The translations under genes were made by a program, and so were the position numbers. A DNA stretch of 64,000 bases, taken from Anastrepha obliqua (lineage: Eukaryota; Arthropoda; Insecta; Diptera; Tephritidae). The notes under the pieces were generated by a model that was given only the letters and a program-made list of their open reading frames with translations, made no database searches and was not told where the DNA came from. Position 1 is the first letter of the stretch. Every line of letters begins with the position of its first letter. This document shows positions 32,285-45,626 of the stretch, in pieces. Location of the stretch: positions 56,010,406 to 56,074,405 of the forward strand of contig NC_072897.1 of the NCBI RefSeq assembly GCF_027943255.1, written 5' to 3'.

Positions 32285-35097
32285 ATGTGTAACAAAATAG
32301 CAAAACAAGTAGACAAAGAACATGCAAGAGAATTGCTCAAACTCATTTCTAATCGCTACAATGGGTTTAATGTCTGTCAGTTGAATGCGCGAAGTTTGAA
32401 TGCTGAAAAAATTGACTATCTAAATTTTGTTTTTGATAATTTGAGCATTGACTTAATATGTATTACAGAGACATGGTTTAAAGACTATATTGATAATAAT
32501 GTATATTCCCTGTGCGACTACACTATTATTAAATGTGACAGGACTACGAAGACTCGAGGAGTTGGCATTGCTTTATATTTTAAAAATAATTTCAAATGGA
32601 AAGAGATCTGTAGGTCAGATCATTTTCAAGAAGTCGAATACATTTTTGTTGAAATTTATGATAACAATACCAAATGTCTGTTGCATGCATTTACAACCCT
32701 AGCAATAGAAATGACCTCTCAGTGATATTTGATAAATTAGCGGAATTCCACATCTCCTATGAACATATTATTGTATGTGGTGATTTAAATGTAGACCTTC
32801 TTTGTGATAATTTTTCTTCCAGGAGTTTGATAGATAGTTTCCAGTCATTAGGAATTTCCTTAATCAATGAATATGCTACTCGCTTTGCACCCCACTGCAA
32901 ACCAAGTCTTTTGGATGTATTTTGCGTCAGTGACAGAGATTACGTCAGTCATATTGATCAGCTTCCTATGGCTGGAGTTTTCGACCACGAGTTGATATTC
33001 TTATCTTACAACATCCAGTTCAACAGACACAATCAAGTAGAGGAGATATTTTTTAGAGACTTTAAGCTTATTCATCATGATCTCTTAAATAAGGAGGCTG
33101 CCGAGCTTAATTGGAATATGTGTCGGATATTCACAACAGTGGATGAAAAACCGCAACATTTCAATGCTTTAGTCAGCCATCTATTTGATAGGTTTGTTCC
33201 GTTGCGTAAAGTCAAAGTCCACGGAAATAGGAAACCATCGTTTACGCGTGAGATATTGTCTTTAATTAGAGAGCGTAGTAAAGCATATAAGAAATGGAAA
33301 AATGATAGAAACACTCACTCGTGGCAAAAATATCGTGTAGCAAGAAATAAAGTAAATGCAATCACTAGAGATGACAAAAGGGCATATCTACAATGGAAGC
33401 TCAATGATAGTTTACCTCCGAAAGTCCTATGGAAAAACCTTAAAACCTTAGGTGTCTCCGGAGAGAATAAGTCCGTGTGCAGTTTGGACACAGAAATCTT
33501 AAATACTCACTTTCTAGCATCTAACAGGGCTCCACTCGACATACCTGTAAAAGTTCCTCTACGAGAGCATGTAGAGGACGGTGAGTTTGAATTTGTGCTG
33601 CAACAGAGATGGATTTGATACAGTGTGTACATATTGTCAAATCTAATGCTATAGGGACCGACGGCATTTGTTTTAAATTTCTTAAAATTATTCTACCATT
33701 TGTAATACCATCACTTACGTACATAATTAACTTTTCAATCACCTCATCTACATTTCCATATCTTAGGAAGATAGCAAATATAATACCTGTGCCAAAAATA
33801 AAATACTCTAATGCTCCTCAGCACTTCAGACCAATAAGCATTTTACCTGCCCTATCGAAAGTATTTGAAAAATTTTTGGCACGACAAATTACCTGCTACT
33901 TGGACAAGAATAATCTGCTGAGTAATTTCCAGTCGGGTTTCAGAAGTCTGCATAGTTGCTCCACAGCTATGCTTACAATTTTTGAAGATGTTCGCTTTGC
34001 TTATGATAAAAACTACCTAACAGTGCTGGTATTACTCGATTTTTCAAAAGCATTTGATACTATTGATCACAACATTTTACTGCAAAAATTGTGCTATCAC
34101 TGGAGCATTTTCTCTGCAACTAATAAAAAGTTACCTTTCGAATCGGCTACAACAAGTTAAGTGTGGTGATAACTACTCAAGTCTAAAACCAATTACGTCA
34201 GGTGTGCCGCAGGGCTCTATTTTAGGTCCAATTTTATTTTGCATTTTCATTAATGATATTGTTGAGTGTTGCCAAAATTCGTCGATTCATCTCTATGCTG
34301 ATGACACCCAGATCTACCTGTCAAGGCCAATAGGTCTTATTGAAGATTTGATAGCAAGGATTAATGAAGACCTCACTCGTATTTCTAACTGGTCCAAATC
34401 TAACAACTTGAAATTAAATGAGTCAAAGACGAAGGCGATTGCTATTTCTCATTCAAAGTATGGCCTTAGCTCTTTGCCGCCAATATTACTTAATGAAGTA
34501 AATATTAACTTTGATGACATAGTAACTAGCCTGGGTTTCAGAATAAATTCAAGATTATCATGCGTTGACCATGTAAACTTTGTTGTAAACAAGGTATATA
34601 ATATTCTTAGAAAGCTATATTGTACTGCCTACTTACTGCCACGGCAAACTAAATTAAAACTTGTTAGATCACTCATTGTTCCTCATGTATCATACGCTGA
34701 CTTAGTATATTGCAGGCTTGATAATAATTCGAAACAAAAATTGCAAATCGCTGTAAATAATGCAGAGCGTTTCGTGTTTGAAAAAAGGAAATATGACCAT
34801 ATATCTATCTACTCAAAACAGATTCTCGATCATAACCTCGACTCGTATCTCAAAATACGCTCTCTTTTGTTCCTGCATAAATTAATACACACACAAAAAC
34901 CATTGTACCTGTATAAAAATATGAAACAATGCCAGTGCACCCGAACATTGAATCTAATTGTTCCGACTCGCACTTACTTGGAATCAGAACGCATGTTCTT
35001 TGTTAGTGCCATAAAACTATGGAATTCTATACCAACTACAATAAAGCTTATAAAACAAGCAAGGTGTTTTAAAACTGCAGTTTCTAACTACTTCTAA
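32285..35097 (+). pseudogene. CR1-type ORF2 (endonuclease and RT), three frameshifts
   Basis: Endonuclease: FNVCQLNARSLNAEKID, LICITETWF (Glu), IIVCGDLNVDLL, SLLDVFCVSD; RT: GTDGICFKFLKIIL, HFRPISILPALSKVFEKFL, LLDFSKAFDTIDH (Asp), SGVPQGSILGPILFCIFIND, HLYADDTQIYL (Asp pair). Frameshifts lie near 32690, 33605 and 34110. No RNase H, as expected for CR1-type. Confidence 0.82.
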
Positions 35098-35318
35098 CCT
35101 TTAATCCCCCTTTCCTTCTCCCATTCCCACCATCTTTCTCTTCTTCTCACTAACTATTCTAAGTTTTAGTCTATAAGTTTAATAGTTAAAATAGTTTTAA
35201 ATCTAAGTAGCATTTCTATGTATACCATCCTCGTATTCTAGAATTATAAGAAGATGTACTACCACAAGGCTCTGTCTTACTATGTACAAAACAAATCAAA
35301 TAAATTGAAATTGAAATT

Positions 35319-38300
35319 TAACACTCCACACAAGCAGGCATGTTATGGTTCAGGAATGGGAAGTGTTGAGTAGGCCCTCATTCTCTGATCACAGATACAT
35401 AAGCTTTCAGGTTATATTCCGCTCAAAAAACAAGCTTACATCCTTTAGAAATCCTAAGAATACGAACTGGGACTTGTATAGGGATATACTATCAAAAACA
35501 CCAATGATACCCCGAAAATACAAGTCACACGTCGCGCTTGAGAAAGGGGTTGAATTGTTTGCAACTACCCTTGTTAAAGCCTTTAAAAGATCCTGCCCTC
35601 CAACACGTAATAGCGTGGAACAGGGAATTAGGAGCACAAAGGCGTAGAGTACATGAATTCTATAGGTTAGCCAAAGTTGCTGACAATGAGTTCTGTTCGA
35701 AAGAGTATAAGGATCTACTAAAAGTATACAAGAAAGAGATACGTAAAGCCAAGAGAGAATCTTGGAAAGACTTCTGTAGCAGTATGGAAGACACTAACAA
35801 TGTGGCTAGACTCAGGAAACTGCTATCCAAGAATCCGTCTATGCCAAGAACAATACGAAAAATTAACGGGGAGTGGGCTGACAGCTGTGAGGACTCTCTA
35901 GAAAACCTAGTCAACACACATTTTCCAGGGTGTGCGGACCCTGCAGATCTCGAACCTAGAGGAGATATTGTGGACGAAATTCCGACGAACGTAATTACAA
36001 CCAACAAAATAGAATGGGCTATACAATGTTTCGACCCATATAAATCGCCAGGACTGGATGGAATCTTCCCAGCCATGCTCCAAAAGGTAAACCATCTTGT
36101 GGTACCATGATTAAGAACGATATTCAGGGGATGCCTGAGGTTCAGCTACGTTCCTGTATTGTGGAGAGAAGCGAGAGTTGTGTTTATTCCAAAAGCAGGA
36201 AAAAGCTACCCTCTATACTCAAAGGAATACAGGCCCATTAATCTGACCTCATTTCTCCTGAAAACGTTAGAGAAGATTCTAGACACATACATTAGAGACA
36301 CAATTGCGCCGGACGAATTATCCAAGGCGCAGCATGCTTACACTAACTCAGATCCACTGAAACTGCACTTCACTCACTTGTACTAAACATAGAAAAGGCG
36401 TTAGAATATAAGGAGTATGCTCTAGGAGTATTTCTAGATATATCAGGGGCCTTTAACAACGTGACAAAAGATGCTATTTTAAATAGCATAGAGTCACTTA
36501 ATGTGCAACCCGCGGTTTATCTATGGATAAAGCAGCTATTAGCTAGCAGAAAGATAAGAGCGGAGTGGAACGATGCGAGCGTCACCAAATATGCATGCAG
36601 AGGTACTACGCAAGGTGGGGTACTATCGCCGCTATTATGGTTACTTGTAGCAAATGAAATTCTTAAGAAACTTGACGGAGGGGTACCAAAACTAGTGGCA
36701 TATGCCGATGACATAGCTATAGTAGTTACGGGAAAGTTCCTGGACACCATCAGTAATGTGATGAACAATACTCTCAAAGCGATACACCAATGGGCATCTC
36801 GCGCAGGGCTAGGGATAAACGGGGGAAAAAGGGACATGGTACTTTTTACCAGGAAGTACAAAGTTCCGGCGTGGAACCTCCCGAGGCTAGGCAACAACGA
36901 ACTACTTCTCAAAGATTATGCGAGGTACCTCGGAGTAATACTGGACAGCAAATTGCTGTGGAAGCACAACGTTGAAGAGAGGGTGGAAAAGGCCAGTAAT
37001 GCGTTGTACGCATGTAAAATAATGCTGGGCGTTACTTAAGGTCTATCAACCTCTCTGGTGCATTGGTGCTACACAGCAGTAGTCAGACCGATATTGCTGT
37101 AAGGAACCTTAGTATGGTGGACTGCGACAAGAAAAAAGACATACTTAATGCCACTGAAAAGGATTCAACGACTCGCTGCTCTGTGCATAACAGGAGCGAT
37201 GAAGACCACTCCAACGGCGGCGATGGAAATGATACTCAGTATGCCACCTATTAACCCCATGGCGGAAAACCTGGCAGCGAAATCCGCGAGGAGGCTAAGG
37301 GCTGCGGGGGTATTCTCCTGCAGAACCTTCGGTCACAGCTCAATAGGAAAGTGGAGCTCAGGTGGCACGGACTACATGACTCCGTACTTTAATTGGGAGA
37401 GAAGGTTTCGTACTACAATTGAAGAGGAGGGATGGCACAAAGGCATGAAGCCTGGCCATAGGACTGTTCAAATCTATACAGACGGCTCTAAACCTTTAGA
37501 CGGAGTGGGAGCGGGTATTTACTGCTCAAAACTAGGGATAATGCAGCCTATCAAGCTGTCAGACCACAGCAGTATTTTTCAAGCGGAAGTTTTGCTGTGG
37601 GGAGAACCGTGGAGCTAGCCTAAACAAGAACAGGAAAGAACTCAACAATTAATATATACGTGGATAGTCAAGCAGCAATAAGAGCAATAAGCTCATATTG
37701 TATTAAGTCCAAAAATGTTCGACGGAGCAGGGAGGCCATAGAAAGGTTAGCCGGAAACAGTAGGCTGCATATCTACTGAGTACCTGGTCACAAAGGCATT
37801 ATGGGGAACGGAATAGTAGATGAGATAGCAAAAAATGCTGTGTGACTACCATTTGAACAAGAGAACGACATACCAAAACCGCTAAACACAATATACAACG
37901 AAATGGACGACCACACGAAAAGGCAAGTGGAAGCTAGGTGGACTAACCTGACCACATGCAAAACAGCAAAAGTCATGTGTAGAACTAACGACAAAAAACT
38001 GACTCAATTCGTACTTACGCTCTCGTACGAAAGGAATGCAGAACTATCAAAGGTATGCTAACAGGTCACAATCTATTGGCTGCACATGCGTACAGAATAG
38101 GGATTGCTAACACGGACAAATGCAGAAAATGCAGAGAGGATGTTGAGGAGACTTTAGAACACCTTCTGTGCGTTTGTCCGGCATTATTAAAAACGCGACT
38201 AAGATGCCTGGGAGCCCCACTGTTTGAGGGTCTGGAAGACGTCTCAAAAGCGGAGCTCCCAGCCCTACTTAGATTCGCCAAAGGCGCTGACATCCTACAT

Positions 38301-38411
38301 GATGTCTACTTTAGATGTTCATAGAGGTCGGTCTCCATCTGGTATCGCTAGGGACCAAAAGGTCTATGCGTGGCTTATTGCCAACCAGGCTAACCTAACC
38401 TAACCTAATTA
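35319..38411 (+). mobile_element. LOA-clade retroposon, 5' truncated, decayed
   Basis: Begins inside the endonuclease directly after the CR1-type tail and ends with a (CTAAC)n tail at 38391-38411. ORF2 is spread over several frames. RT and RNase H motifs are visible and the C-terminal zinc-knuckle region is still open. Confidence 0.8.
35345..38324 (+). pseudogene. LOA ORF2 remnant (endonuclease end, RT, RNase H)
   Basis: Pieces in order: SFSDHRYISFQV (endonuclease end), linker KKEIRKAKRESWKDFCSS, RT AIQCFDPYKSPGLDGIFP, VVFIPKAGK and RPINLTSFLLKTLEK, a missing segment, RGTTQGGVLSPLLWLLVANE, KLVAYADDIAIVV (Asp pair) and YLGVILDSKLLW; RNase H YTDGSKPLDGVGAGIY and SSIFQAEV; end CRKCREDVEETLEHLLCVCP. 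Stops and frameshifts occur at about 35645, 36100, 36385, 37040 and 37615. Longest open piece is 36461-37039. Confidence 0.8.
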
Positions 38412-38936
38412 AGTATTGCAATTCTCATGTTTGTAGTCAGCTGAAGTTTCTTCACATAGCGCCATAGATTCGGTGATTTGAGGATGTTGGAATTACTGGC
38501 AGTTTTTGGCGGAAGTCGCCAGACAGTAAAATCACTGCGATTTCACTCTTCCACTAAGGCAGCACAATGCAAACGATAGGATGCAAGCAGTAATCAGTAT
38601 TGCAATCATATCGAAACGATGCTCGATTCAAATCAGTCCTTGATAATTCTCTTCTTGTACGTCGAAAATGTCCTACTTGTTGATCTCTGTTATTCGCTCG
38701 ATGATTTCGCATTACCAACGGAGTCGTTTCACGGGCTGCCTCGCTTTGCTCTTGTGATTGAGAAGCACGAAGTCGAGCCTTACTAACGCGGCGCTCTTCA
38801 CGGGCAATTCCTTGTGCTTCTTCAGTCGTTTCATTACGTTTAGCTGTTTTGCGTTTTGTTATACCACATTTTATAGTGACTTCACGGAAACGCGTTCGAA
38901 TGGGATAAAAAGTTTACTATGTCCGTCTCCTGGTCC
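38412..38936 (-). pseudogene. Helitron Rep/Hel N-terminal fragment
   Basis: The minus frame from about 38890 to 38560 reads a basic, Arg/Glu/Ser-rich region (AREERRVSKARLRASQSQEQ) followed by LNRASFRYDCNTDY with HP a few residues on, the signature that precedes the zinc-finger and Rep domains in Helitron proteins. The expected following Cys motif is lost. Neither terminus is recognisable. It fills the gap between two LOA elements. Confidence 0.55.
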
Positions 38937-39009
38937 TATTATTATTATTAGAAGGCCATTACGCACCACGACCAGAGCTGATCAATTGTGAAAGGCCTAT
39001 TTTGTAACC

Positions 39010-42000
39010 CTAGAGTTTTAGGCTTTTTAAAAATTTTAGCATAATTTTGGGTTTGTTGTTCCAAAGATTGCATGGAGGTACTACGATACCACCAAGGTGA
39101 TGAAGTCTCTGTCTGCCCAACGCAGGACATTCACAAAGCACATGTTCTGAGCTTTCTATGTCCATTTCGCAAAAGCGGCAGACATTGGTCTCAGATAGAC
39201 CAATATTATTTAGATGATACCTCAGGCTGCAGTGGCCTGTAAGATATCCTGTTAAAAGACGCAGATCTACTCTGTTTAGTAAGAGAAGTTTGTCAGATAT
39301 TCCATTGTTGGGACTTAGGAATAGTTTGGCTTGACGCTGATTGGCACAGTTTAGCCAGTGTGTAGCAAGTTTTCTTTCTTCATATTTCCTAAAGAATTCA
39401 TTAATGTGGACTTTTGTCAGTCCACAGAAAGGCTCAGGACCAGTAAGTTGCATATTTGCTCCTTGTTTTGCAAGGTCGTCAGCCATTTCATTTCCCTCAT
39501 GTCCTTCATATCCCGGAATCCAGCATAGTGTTACTATGTTCAGGTTTCCTAACGTGTTGAGAAGGTTGAGGTGATAGTTGTTGATAGAAGGGCTTTTAGA
39601 GCCGCTTGGCTATCTGAAAGTATGTAGATGTGAGTACCTCTCATTTTCCTGCTAAGGCATTCTCTCACACATATTTCAATGGCATGTATTTCTGCCTGCA
39701 ATATTGTTGGGTAGAATCCCATCGGAATCGATTTTTTGAATTTAGGCCCATTGATTCCTGCCCCTGTTCTACCATTTTCCAATTTGGGCCCATCAGTAAA
39801 CCATAGCTGGGAGCCAGGTTTGAAAGTGATAGAGTTAGTTCTCCAGTCTGTTCGTTCATTAATTATAACCTGGAAGTTCCTGAAGAGTATTGGTTTGGGT
39901 GATAGTATATCATCCCTATGAAGAATGGGACTATGTAGGAAGTCTTCCAAGATCTTTAAATGTCCTTTCATATCCTCACTCTTAAGTTCAGATATACCTT
40001 TTAATCTTAAGGCACTCGAGCGAGCTTCCCTTTCAATTAGAATTGGAAGCGGTGGTATGTTCAGGAGCACACCCAAAGCATCCGTGGGGCATGTTTTCAT
40101 AGCCCCTCTAATACCAACACATATCAGGCGATGCAGTTTGTTTAATTCGTTTGCTGCCTTTCTTTGCTTGACCTTGGGCCACCATGCTAAGGATGCATAA
40201 GTGACTATGGGTTTCACAACTGTGGTGAATGTCCAGAAGGTCATTCTAGAGTTTAGTCCCCATGTCTTACCAAAAAGCCTTATACAGGCAAAGAATGCCC
40301 TTGTGGCTTTTGAAGTAACTCCCTCAATATGGGAATTCCAAGTAAGCATTTTGTCAAGACTGACGCCAAGATAGTTCGCTTCTGTCGAGAGTTGAAGTGT
40401 TGTTTCATTAAGGGTCGGACATTTGAGATTTATGTTCCTTCTCCTATTAAACGGTACAAGTGTTGTTTCGGATGGGTTAATGGAGAGCCCTTTTTCCGTG
40501 CACCATTTGTTTATTATTGTAAGGGCTTGCTGCATACGATCCGAAATGGTTTCCTCATGCTAGCCTAATACATAAACTACTAGGTCATCAGCGTAACCCT
40601 GAGTGTGAAATCCTAGGTTATTCAGTTTGTGGAGAAGTGCTGATCGTCCTAGATTTCAGCATGAATATTATCCATCTAGTGATGGGTTCAGGTACCTCCT
40701 TTAAATATAGGGCATTATAGATTGCCTCATAGGAAGTGTAATCAAAAAAACCTGATATGTCAATAAATGCACATAGAGCTATCTGTTGGGACTCAATAGC
40801 CTTTTCAATAACTGTTACCAGGCTGTGTATTGCAGTCTCAGTGGATTTTCCCTGTTGATAGGCAAATTAAAGTCGATGCAGTGGGAAGTTAGCTAGATTG
40901 TTTTCCCTAATATACTGATCAACTATTTTTTCCATTGTTTTAAGGAAACATGAGCTGAGACTAATAGGTCTGTATGAATGAGGCAATTGTTCGGGTTTTT
41001 TCCCTACCTTTGGAATAAATACAACCTTAACTTCAGCCCATTTTGTAGGCAAATATCCTAGCAGTAAGCTTGCTTTGTATAGTGTGGTCAAATTAGGGAT
41101 AATATGGGATAGCTTGTTTGCTAGTTTTAAGTTCTCAGCACTCGCAGATGTGGTAGTTTCTGCCGCTACAGAGATCTCGTCTAGCACAAGTGATCCAGGG
41201 AAGTGAGTGTCCAGCAAAAGTTGACTGGTTTCCTCTGGATTCCTTGTGTAGCTTCCATCTGGCTTTTTCAGGGTACTAATGCCGTTTGAGTGATCTTTTA
41301 GTAGGGCTTTTTGGATACGAATAGCTTTCGGAAGACTACAAATCTTTTCACAGTGATTCCTCCAAGTAGCCCTTTTAGATTTCCTCAATTCTTTATTGTA
41401 GTTGGTTAGGGCTGTTGAGTAGGAGGACCAGTCCCCTGTTGCTTTAGCTCTATTCCATAAGGTTCTTGTTTCTTTACGCAGGTTGGAAAGTGTACTATTC
41501 CACCAACGAACATTTTTTTGTGGCTTTTTCACTTTTACTGGACAACTTTCGTGAAACGCAGATATTATGTTTGAATGTAGTTCGTTCGATTCGAACTCAA
41601 CCTCAGATATAAGCTGAATGTGACGCCTAGAGCAGTTAACACTTTGTTCTAAACAAAAGTGAAAGTAGTCCCATTTAGCTTTTCTGGGGTTTCTGTAAAT
41701 TGTCATTTGTGGTTTGGTTGCACCTATATCAAATCTAATATGTCTGTGATCCAACATAGATGTTTCCTCTGGCACATGCCTATTTGAGACTTCGGACAAA
41801 ACATTATGGCTAGAGAGAGTGATGTCAAGGACTTCTCCCCTGATTGCATTAATGAATGTCGGTTCGTTGCCTCGATTTAGGATAGATATGTATATTATAC
41901 CTAAGTAGAAATTCAAGAAGGTACTCACCTCTTGGATTTATGTTTGTGCTCCCCCACGCTGTGTGGTGCGCATTTGCATCACAGCAGAGGATCCACCGGA

Positions 42001-42343
42001 GACGATTTTGCTGACAATATTCTACCAGGGCTATAACCTCCCTTGTTAGAGCAGTAACCTCATCTCCTGGAAGGTAAGCGGAGGCAAGTACTACCTCATG
42101 CTCACCTTTGCTCGTTGGCACTTTTACCCAAATGGCCACCAGGTCTTCTGTAATGAACTGTGATATTGGGATAAAGGTTAGTTGATTATTTATTATCAAC
42201 GCCGCTCTGGGACGGTCTTTGTTGGCAGCATATATCAACTTAGCGTTTGTGCTCTGGAGTCCCAGAACGACTCCTTTACGTACCCATGGTTCTTGAATGA
42301 AAGCTACATCCAAAAGTTCTTGGTTAAATCTCCTCGTAAGCAC
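39010..42343 (-). pseudogene. ORF2 of the minus LOA/I-group element
   Basis: Endonuclease VAFIQEPWV (Glu), VVLASAYLPGD, CCDANAHHTAWGSTNINPRGE, frameshift near 41890, EVLDITLS and SMLDHRHIRF; RT WAEVKVVFIPKVGK, SYRPISLSSCFLKTMEKIV, a stop at 40867, then FAYQQGKSTETA and CAFIDISGFFD; after more breaks, YLGVSLDKMLTWNSHI; RNase H WFTDGPKLENGRTGAG, IYILSDSQAALKAL, frameshift near 39540, WIPGYEGHEGNEMADDLA; zinc knuckle CRFCEMDIESSEHVLCECPAL. The catalytic YADD segment is damaged (around 40570-40640). At least four disabling changes. Confidence 0.8.
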
Positions 42344-42379
42344 GTCCGAGTTGCCTTCTGATGTTGTGAGGTTTTCGTT

Positions 42380-43185
42380 TTGGCCAGGTCATCTAGTGAT
42401 CCTTCGTTTGGCAATGGCTGCCTTTTTCTTGCCTCGGTTGCTTTTCAGGAGGACTGCTTCCTCAGCGGACATCTGATCCCTTCTTCGATTCTTGTTGTGG
42501 CTGTGCTCTTTTTTATCAGCCTGCAGCGGGGGTCGCATACGAATTCCCTCGGCCACTTTATGGCGCCATGCGCCGGATGTTGTTGGCTTTTCTGCCTCGT
42601 GTCTGGAGCAGCAGGCTTTATCGTCTTGGGCTATTGAGACCGTTGGAGTCAAAGTTCCCGCTTCCTCAGAGCTTTGTTTCGCCGAGGGTTCAGAGTCCTT
42701 TTCGGTAACCTTAGGCGGATCAATCGGGCCTTTAGATTTTGGCCGAAGTTGGATTTTTACCGAACCCGTAGTTCAGCCAATTGTTGGATATTTTTATGAC
42801 CTCTGCGGAGATTGGGTCGATAGCAATAGTAATTTATATCACAGTACCCTTGAGGCCCTCGTTTTAGCTGTCAACGAGGCTAATAATATCCTCAGTTGAG
42901 GTGCTGTCCACTTCTGGAAAGTGACCAACGAAGATTTGTGGGCGCGGTATATCTGCCTCCTGCACAATCTTCAGCTGTGCATCTTTCCACGGCTTCAGCT
43001 TAGGAACTGCTTCCTTTAGCCAATTAGCCGTATCATCGCAGCCGCATGATGTTACTATATATCCTGGGCGAAAGGTGCAGCTATTAAATTTGGGCTTTGC
43101 AGCACCAGTCTACTTTTTCCTAATAGCCTCCAGGATAGCATGTTGTATGGCCGTTAGTTTTTCCGTCGACCATATTTGGATAGTC
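42380..43185 (-). pseudogene. ORF1 (DUF4780-type) C-terminal part of minus LOA
   Basis: Minus frame reads EKLTAIQHAILEAI, SCTFRPGYIVTSCGCDDTA (trimmed), ANWLKEAVPKLKPWKDAQLK and DIPRPQIFVGHFPEV, the RNA-binding-like domain usual in ORF1 of LOA/R1-type elements. Stops near 43118 and 42893 and later frameshifts disable it. A basic tail follows (42389-42652). Confidence 0.65.
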
Positions 43186-44582
43186 ACAACTCATACTGTT
43201 CACTAGGAAACACAGAATCCCTCAGCTAAGTCCAATTATGCCCAAAGGGGAAGCTCTTGTGATCTCGGAAGAAACCAATTACTTGGGACTAAACATAGAT
43301 AGGAAACTAACTTGGAAGTCAAACACCCTAGAAAGAGTCAGGAAAGCGAACCTAGCTTTTTATGCCTGTAAGAGAGCTTTAGGTAAGACCTGGGGAATTA
43401 AACCTAAGGTTGCTCATTGGCTCTACACTGCTGTCGTCAGACCCATTCTTCTATATGGAAATGTTGTCTGGTGGTGTGCTATGCAGAGAAAAACCTATTC
43501 TAATTTATTGAATAAGGTGCAAAGATCAGCGGAACTAGCAATATGTGGCGCCATGAAAGCCACGCCATCCATGGCTTTGGACATCATGCTACATCTGCCA
43601 CCTCTAGATCTCTTCTGCAAATACTCAGCGGCCTGCGCCACTTTAAGGCTCAAAGCGAGCCGCCAATGGAGAACTATCACACATGGACATTCAACGATTT
43701 TAGACTCCTACACGGATATACCCAGTGACTGTGTTTATCACCCTCCCATTCTTTGCTTTGAAAGGAATTTTCTAATGAAAATCGCTTCTAGACTGGAATG
43801 GCTTGAAGAAGATCCAACACCCAACCCACCCGTTAAGATCTACACGGACGGATCCAAAATGGACACCGGTGTAGGATCAGGGCGAAGAGCTTTCTATTAG
43901 TGAATCCTTTAAATTACCGGATCACTGTAGCGTTTTTCAAGCGGAAATAAACGCTATTCATGAAGCCTTAAAATGGCTAAAGATAAACAGAATATCATCA
44001 ACGGATATCTGCATTCTATCAGACAGCCAAGCAGCCCTACGAGCCCTGGATGCATTCCAAACAACATCAAGGAGTGTCTTACGTTGTCGCCAATCTCTAA
44101 ATGAGATGGCCAAACAATATCGTATAATATTATGCTGGGTCCCAGGTCACAGAGATATACCAGGGAACTGTAGGACAGACCAACTTGCAAGAGAAGGTAC
44201 CTGTATGCCAGACATAAGTAATTTTATGGAGATACCTCTCGCAACTTGTAAGCTTCTCATTAAGGACGCACTAATCAATTCTGCAAATCAGAGATGGATT
44301 AGCGCTAACACCTGCGAAATTGGAATTGGAAACAATTCAACACCTTTTACGCACATGCCCGGCTTTAGCCAGAAGCAGAAACCGATTTTTAAAAACCCAC
44401 ATACTTCTTAACGAATATACACTTTAGGTATCAACAACGTTTTACGCTTTGTCAAAAGCTCAGGATGGTTCATTATGGAAAGGGAAATGTAGCCCAGCCC
44501 CCGCGGCTCACAACGGACCCATTCCGTAGTCTAAGTGGCATCGTTGTCTCTACGTGCGATGCGACTGCCAAACCTGCCTACC
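43186..44582 (+). mobile_element. LOA fragment inserted into ORF1 of the minus LOA
   Basis: Flanked by TAGTC (43181-43185, 44583-44587); 3' end CTGCCTACC resembles the tail of 20266-22571. 5'-truncated: only the RT end and RNase H remain. Confidence 0.75.
43238..44411 (+). pseudogene. LOA RT thumb and RNase H remnant
   Basis: TNYLGLNIDRKLTWKSN and ACKRALGKTWGIKPKVAHWL (RT end); RNase H IYTDGSKMDTGVGSG, then a frameshift near 43890, SVFQAEINA, ICILSDSQAALRAL and CWVPGHRDIPGN. The last part before 44411 is frameshifted. The RT catalytic core is absent. Confidence 0.75.
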
Positions 44583-45167
44583 TAGTCAGGAGGTATTATA
44601 CCCAACTTCGTGCTACACGCCGCGTCTTTGTAAGACATTTTTGTTGAGTCTATCTTGACTTCTGGATTAGGCACTGCTGCCTTTGGTCCTCGTTTCGGTA
44701 GTCTCGTCTACCTTTTTTCCAACGCTAGAGCTCTCCTCTAAACTGGCACGCTTAGGGGAGCCTTGCTTTGGCGTGGTGCTGCTGGAGCGTTGTCGCTTCA
44801 GAGCTGGTTTTTGAGCCAACTCTCTTGCCTCATCAATGCTGTGACCTTTTCTCAGGAAGTACTTTAGACGCTTTCTGGCGGCACCGCATAGCCGCACCTT
44901 GTCTTCATCTTTTCTTCCTGAGTCACAAGTGGGAGAAGATAGTAGTTTCTCCTCTTCCTCTGGTGATATTGTAGAAGCTTTGCCATCTGGCCCCAGGGCC
45001 ATGTCGTCAACTTCCATATCCTTGATTTCGCTGCCAGTTGGAGGGCATTGCTTGCAATTAGCTGCCTGTGATGTTGTTGGTAGTTCGGCACTGTTTACCG
45101 AAAAGTCGTTATCGACCTGTTTTATATTAGGCACTCCTGCCCTTTTTAATAAACCATGTGGTCCCAC
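44583..45167 (-). pseudogene. ORF1 N-terminal part of minus LOA
   Basis: Open 166 codons from ATG 45167 with an acidic region (SPEEEEKLL) and LCGAARKRLKYFLRKGHSIDEAREL, a segment typical of LOA-type ORF1, then a Ser/Lys-rich linker and MSYKDAA..STKLGIIPPD in another frame, which would join the part beyond the inserted LOA. 45168-45290 is its likely 5' UTR. Confidence 0.68.
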
Positions 45168-45290
45168 GAGTGAAATGGAAGGGAAGGTCGAGCCACGACA
45201 GTGCCCCGGTGTCGCGGTAAGGGTAATTACAACCAGAGGGCGCCCGATATCTGGAGGTCACCGTTATAAGACACACTTACGTAGTGCCAT

Positions 45291-45620
45291 TCATCCTATA
45301 GGCACGGTTCGAATTACACCTAGGATTACGGGTTTTTTCGAGTTTTGCCTCTCTAGATCCGCCATTTTTGGTTAAAAGCAGGGGCACCTCGTGCAGGAGT
45401 GGCATTCTACCACAATGGTCGGTCTTTAGGCTACTGGCACAACTGCCATACGCCTCTGTGTGCATTCCCCCAAGAAGCAACGTACACTTCACCCCCCTCC
45501 TGGTCCTAAGCTACCTCTCCACCAATTTTCAGCCAAATCGGTTCAGCCGTTCTCGAGTTATAAATAGTGTAACTAACATGACTTTCTTTTATATATATAG
45601 ATCTATGACTTTATGACCTA
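45291..45620. repeat. Unassigned repeat ending in TTTATATATATAGAT
   Basis: The final 100 bp (AATCGGTTCAGCCGTTCTCG, then ATATATAGAT) has the look of a retroposon 3' end common in insect genomes. The family is not recognised, and the segment has no coding potential. Confidence 0.35.
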
Positions 45621-45626
45621 TTTCTC

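Larger units (their letters stand above)
31340..35318 (+). mobile_element. CR1-type non-LTR retroposon, decayed
   Basis: ORF1 then ORF2 on the plus strand, ending in an (AAATTG)n-type tail at 35295-35318. Same two-ORF organisation, protein similarity and 3' UTR signature (GTCTTACTATGTAC) as the intact element at 49768-54290, but a different subfamily. Frameshifts in both ORFs make it inactive. Confidence 0.82.
38937..45290 (-). mobile_element. LOA/I-group retroposon (minus), split by another LOA fragment
   Basis: A (TAA)n-type tail at 38938-38951 marks the 3' end. ORF2 lies at 39010-42343 and ORF1 at 42380-43185 plus 44583-45167. The split at 43185/44583 has the duplication TAGTC. RNase H in ORF2 and the tail support LOA or I-group; exact clade not certain. 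Confidence 0.78.

Noticed and set aside
45520..45620. RTE or Helitron 3' end
   Set aside because: The sequence looks familiar as an insect repeat end, but nothing here fixes the family, so it is left unassigned.
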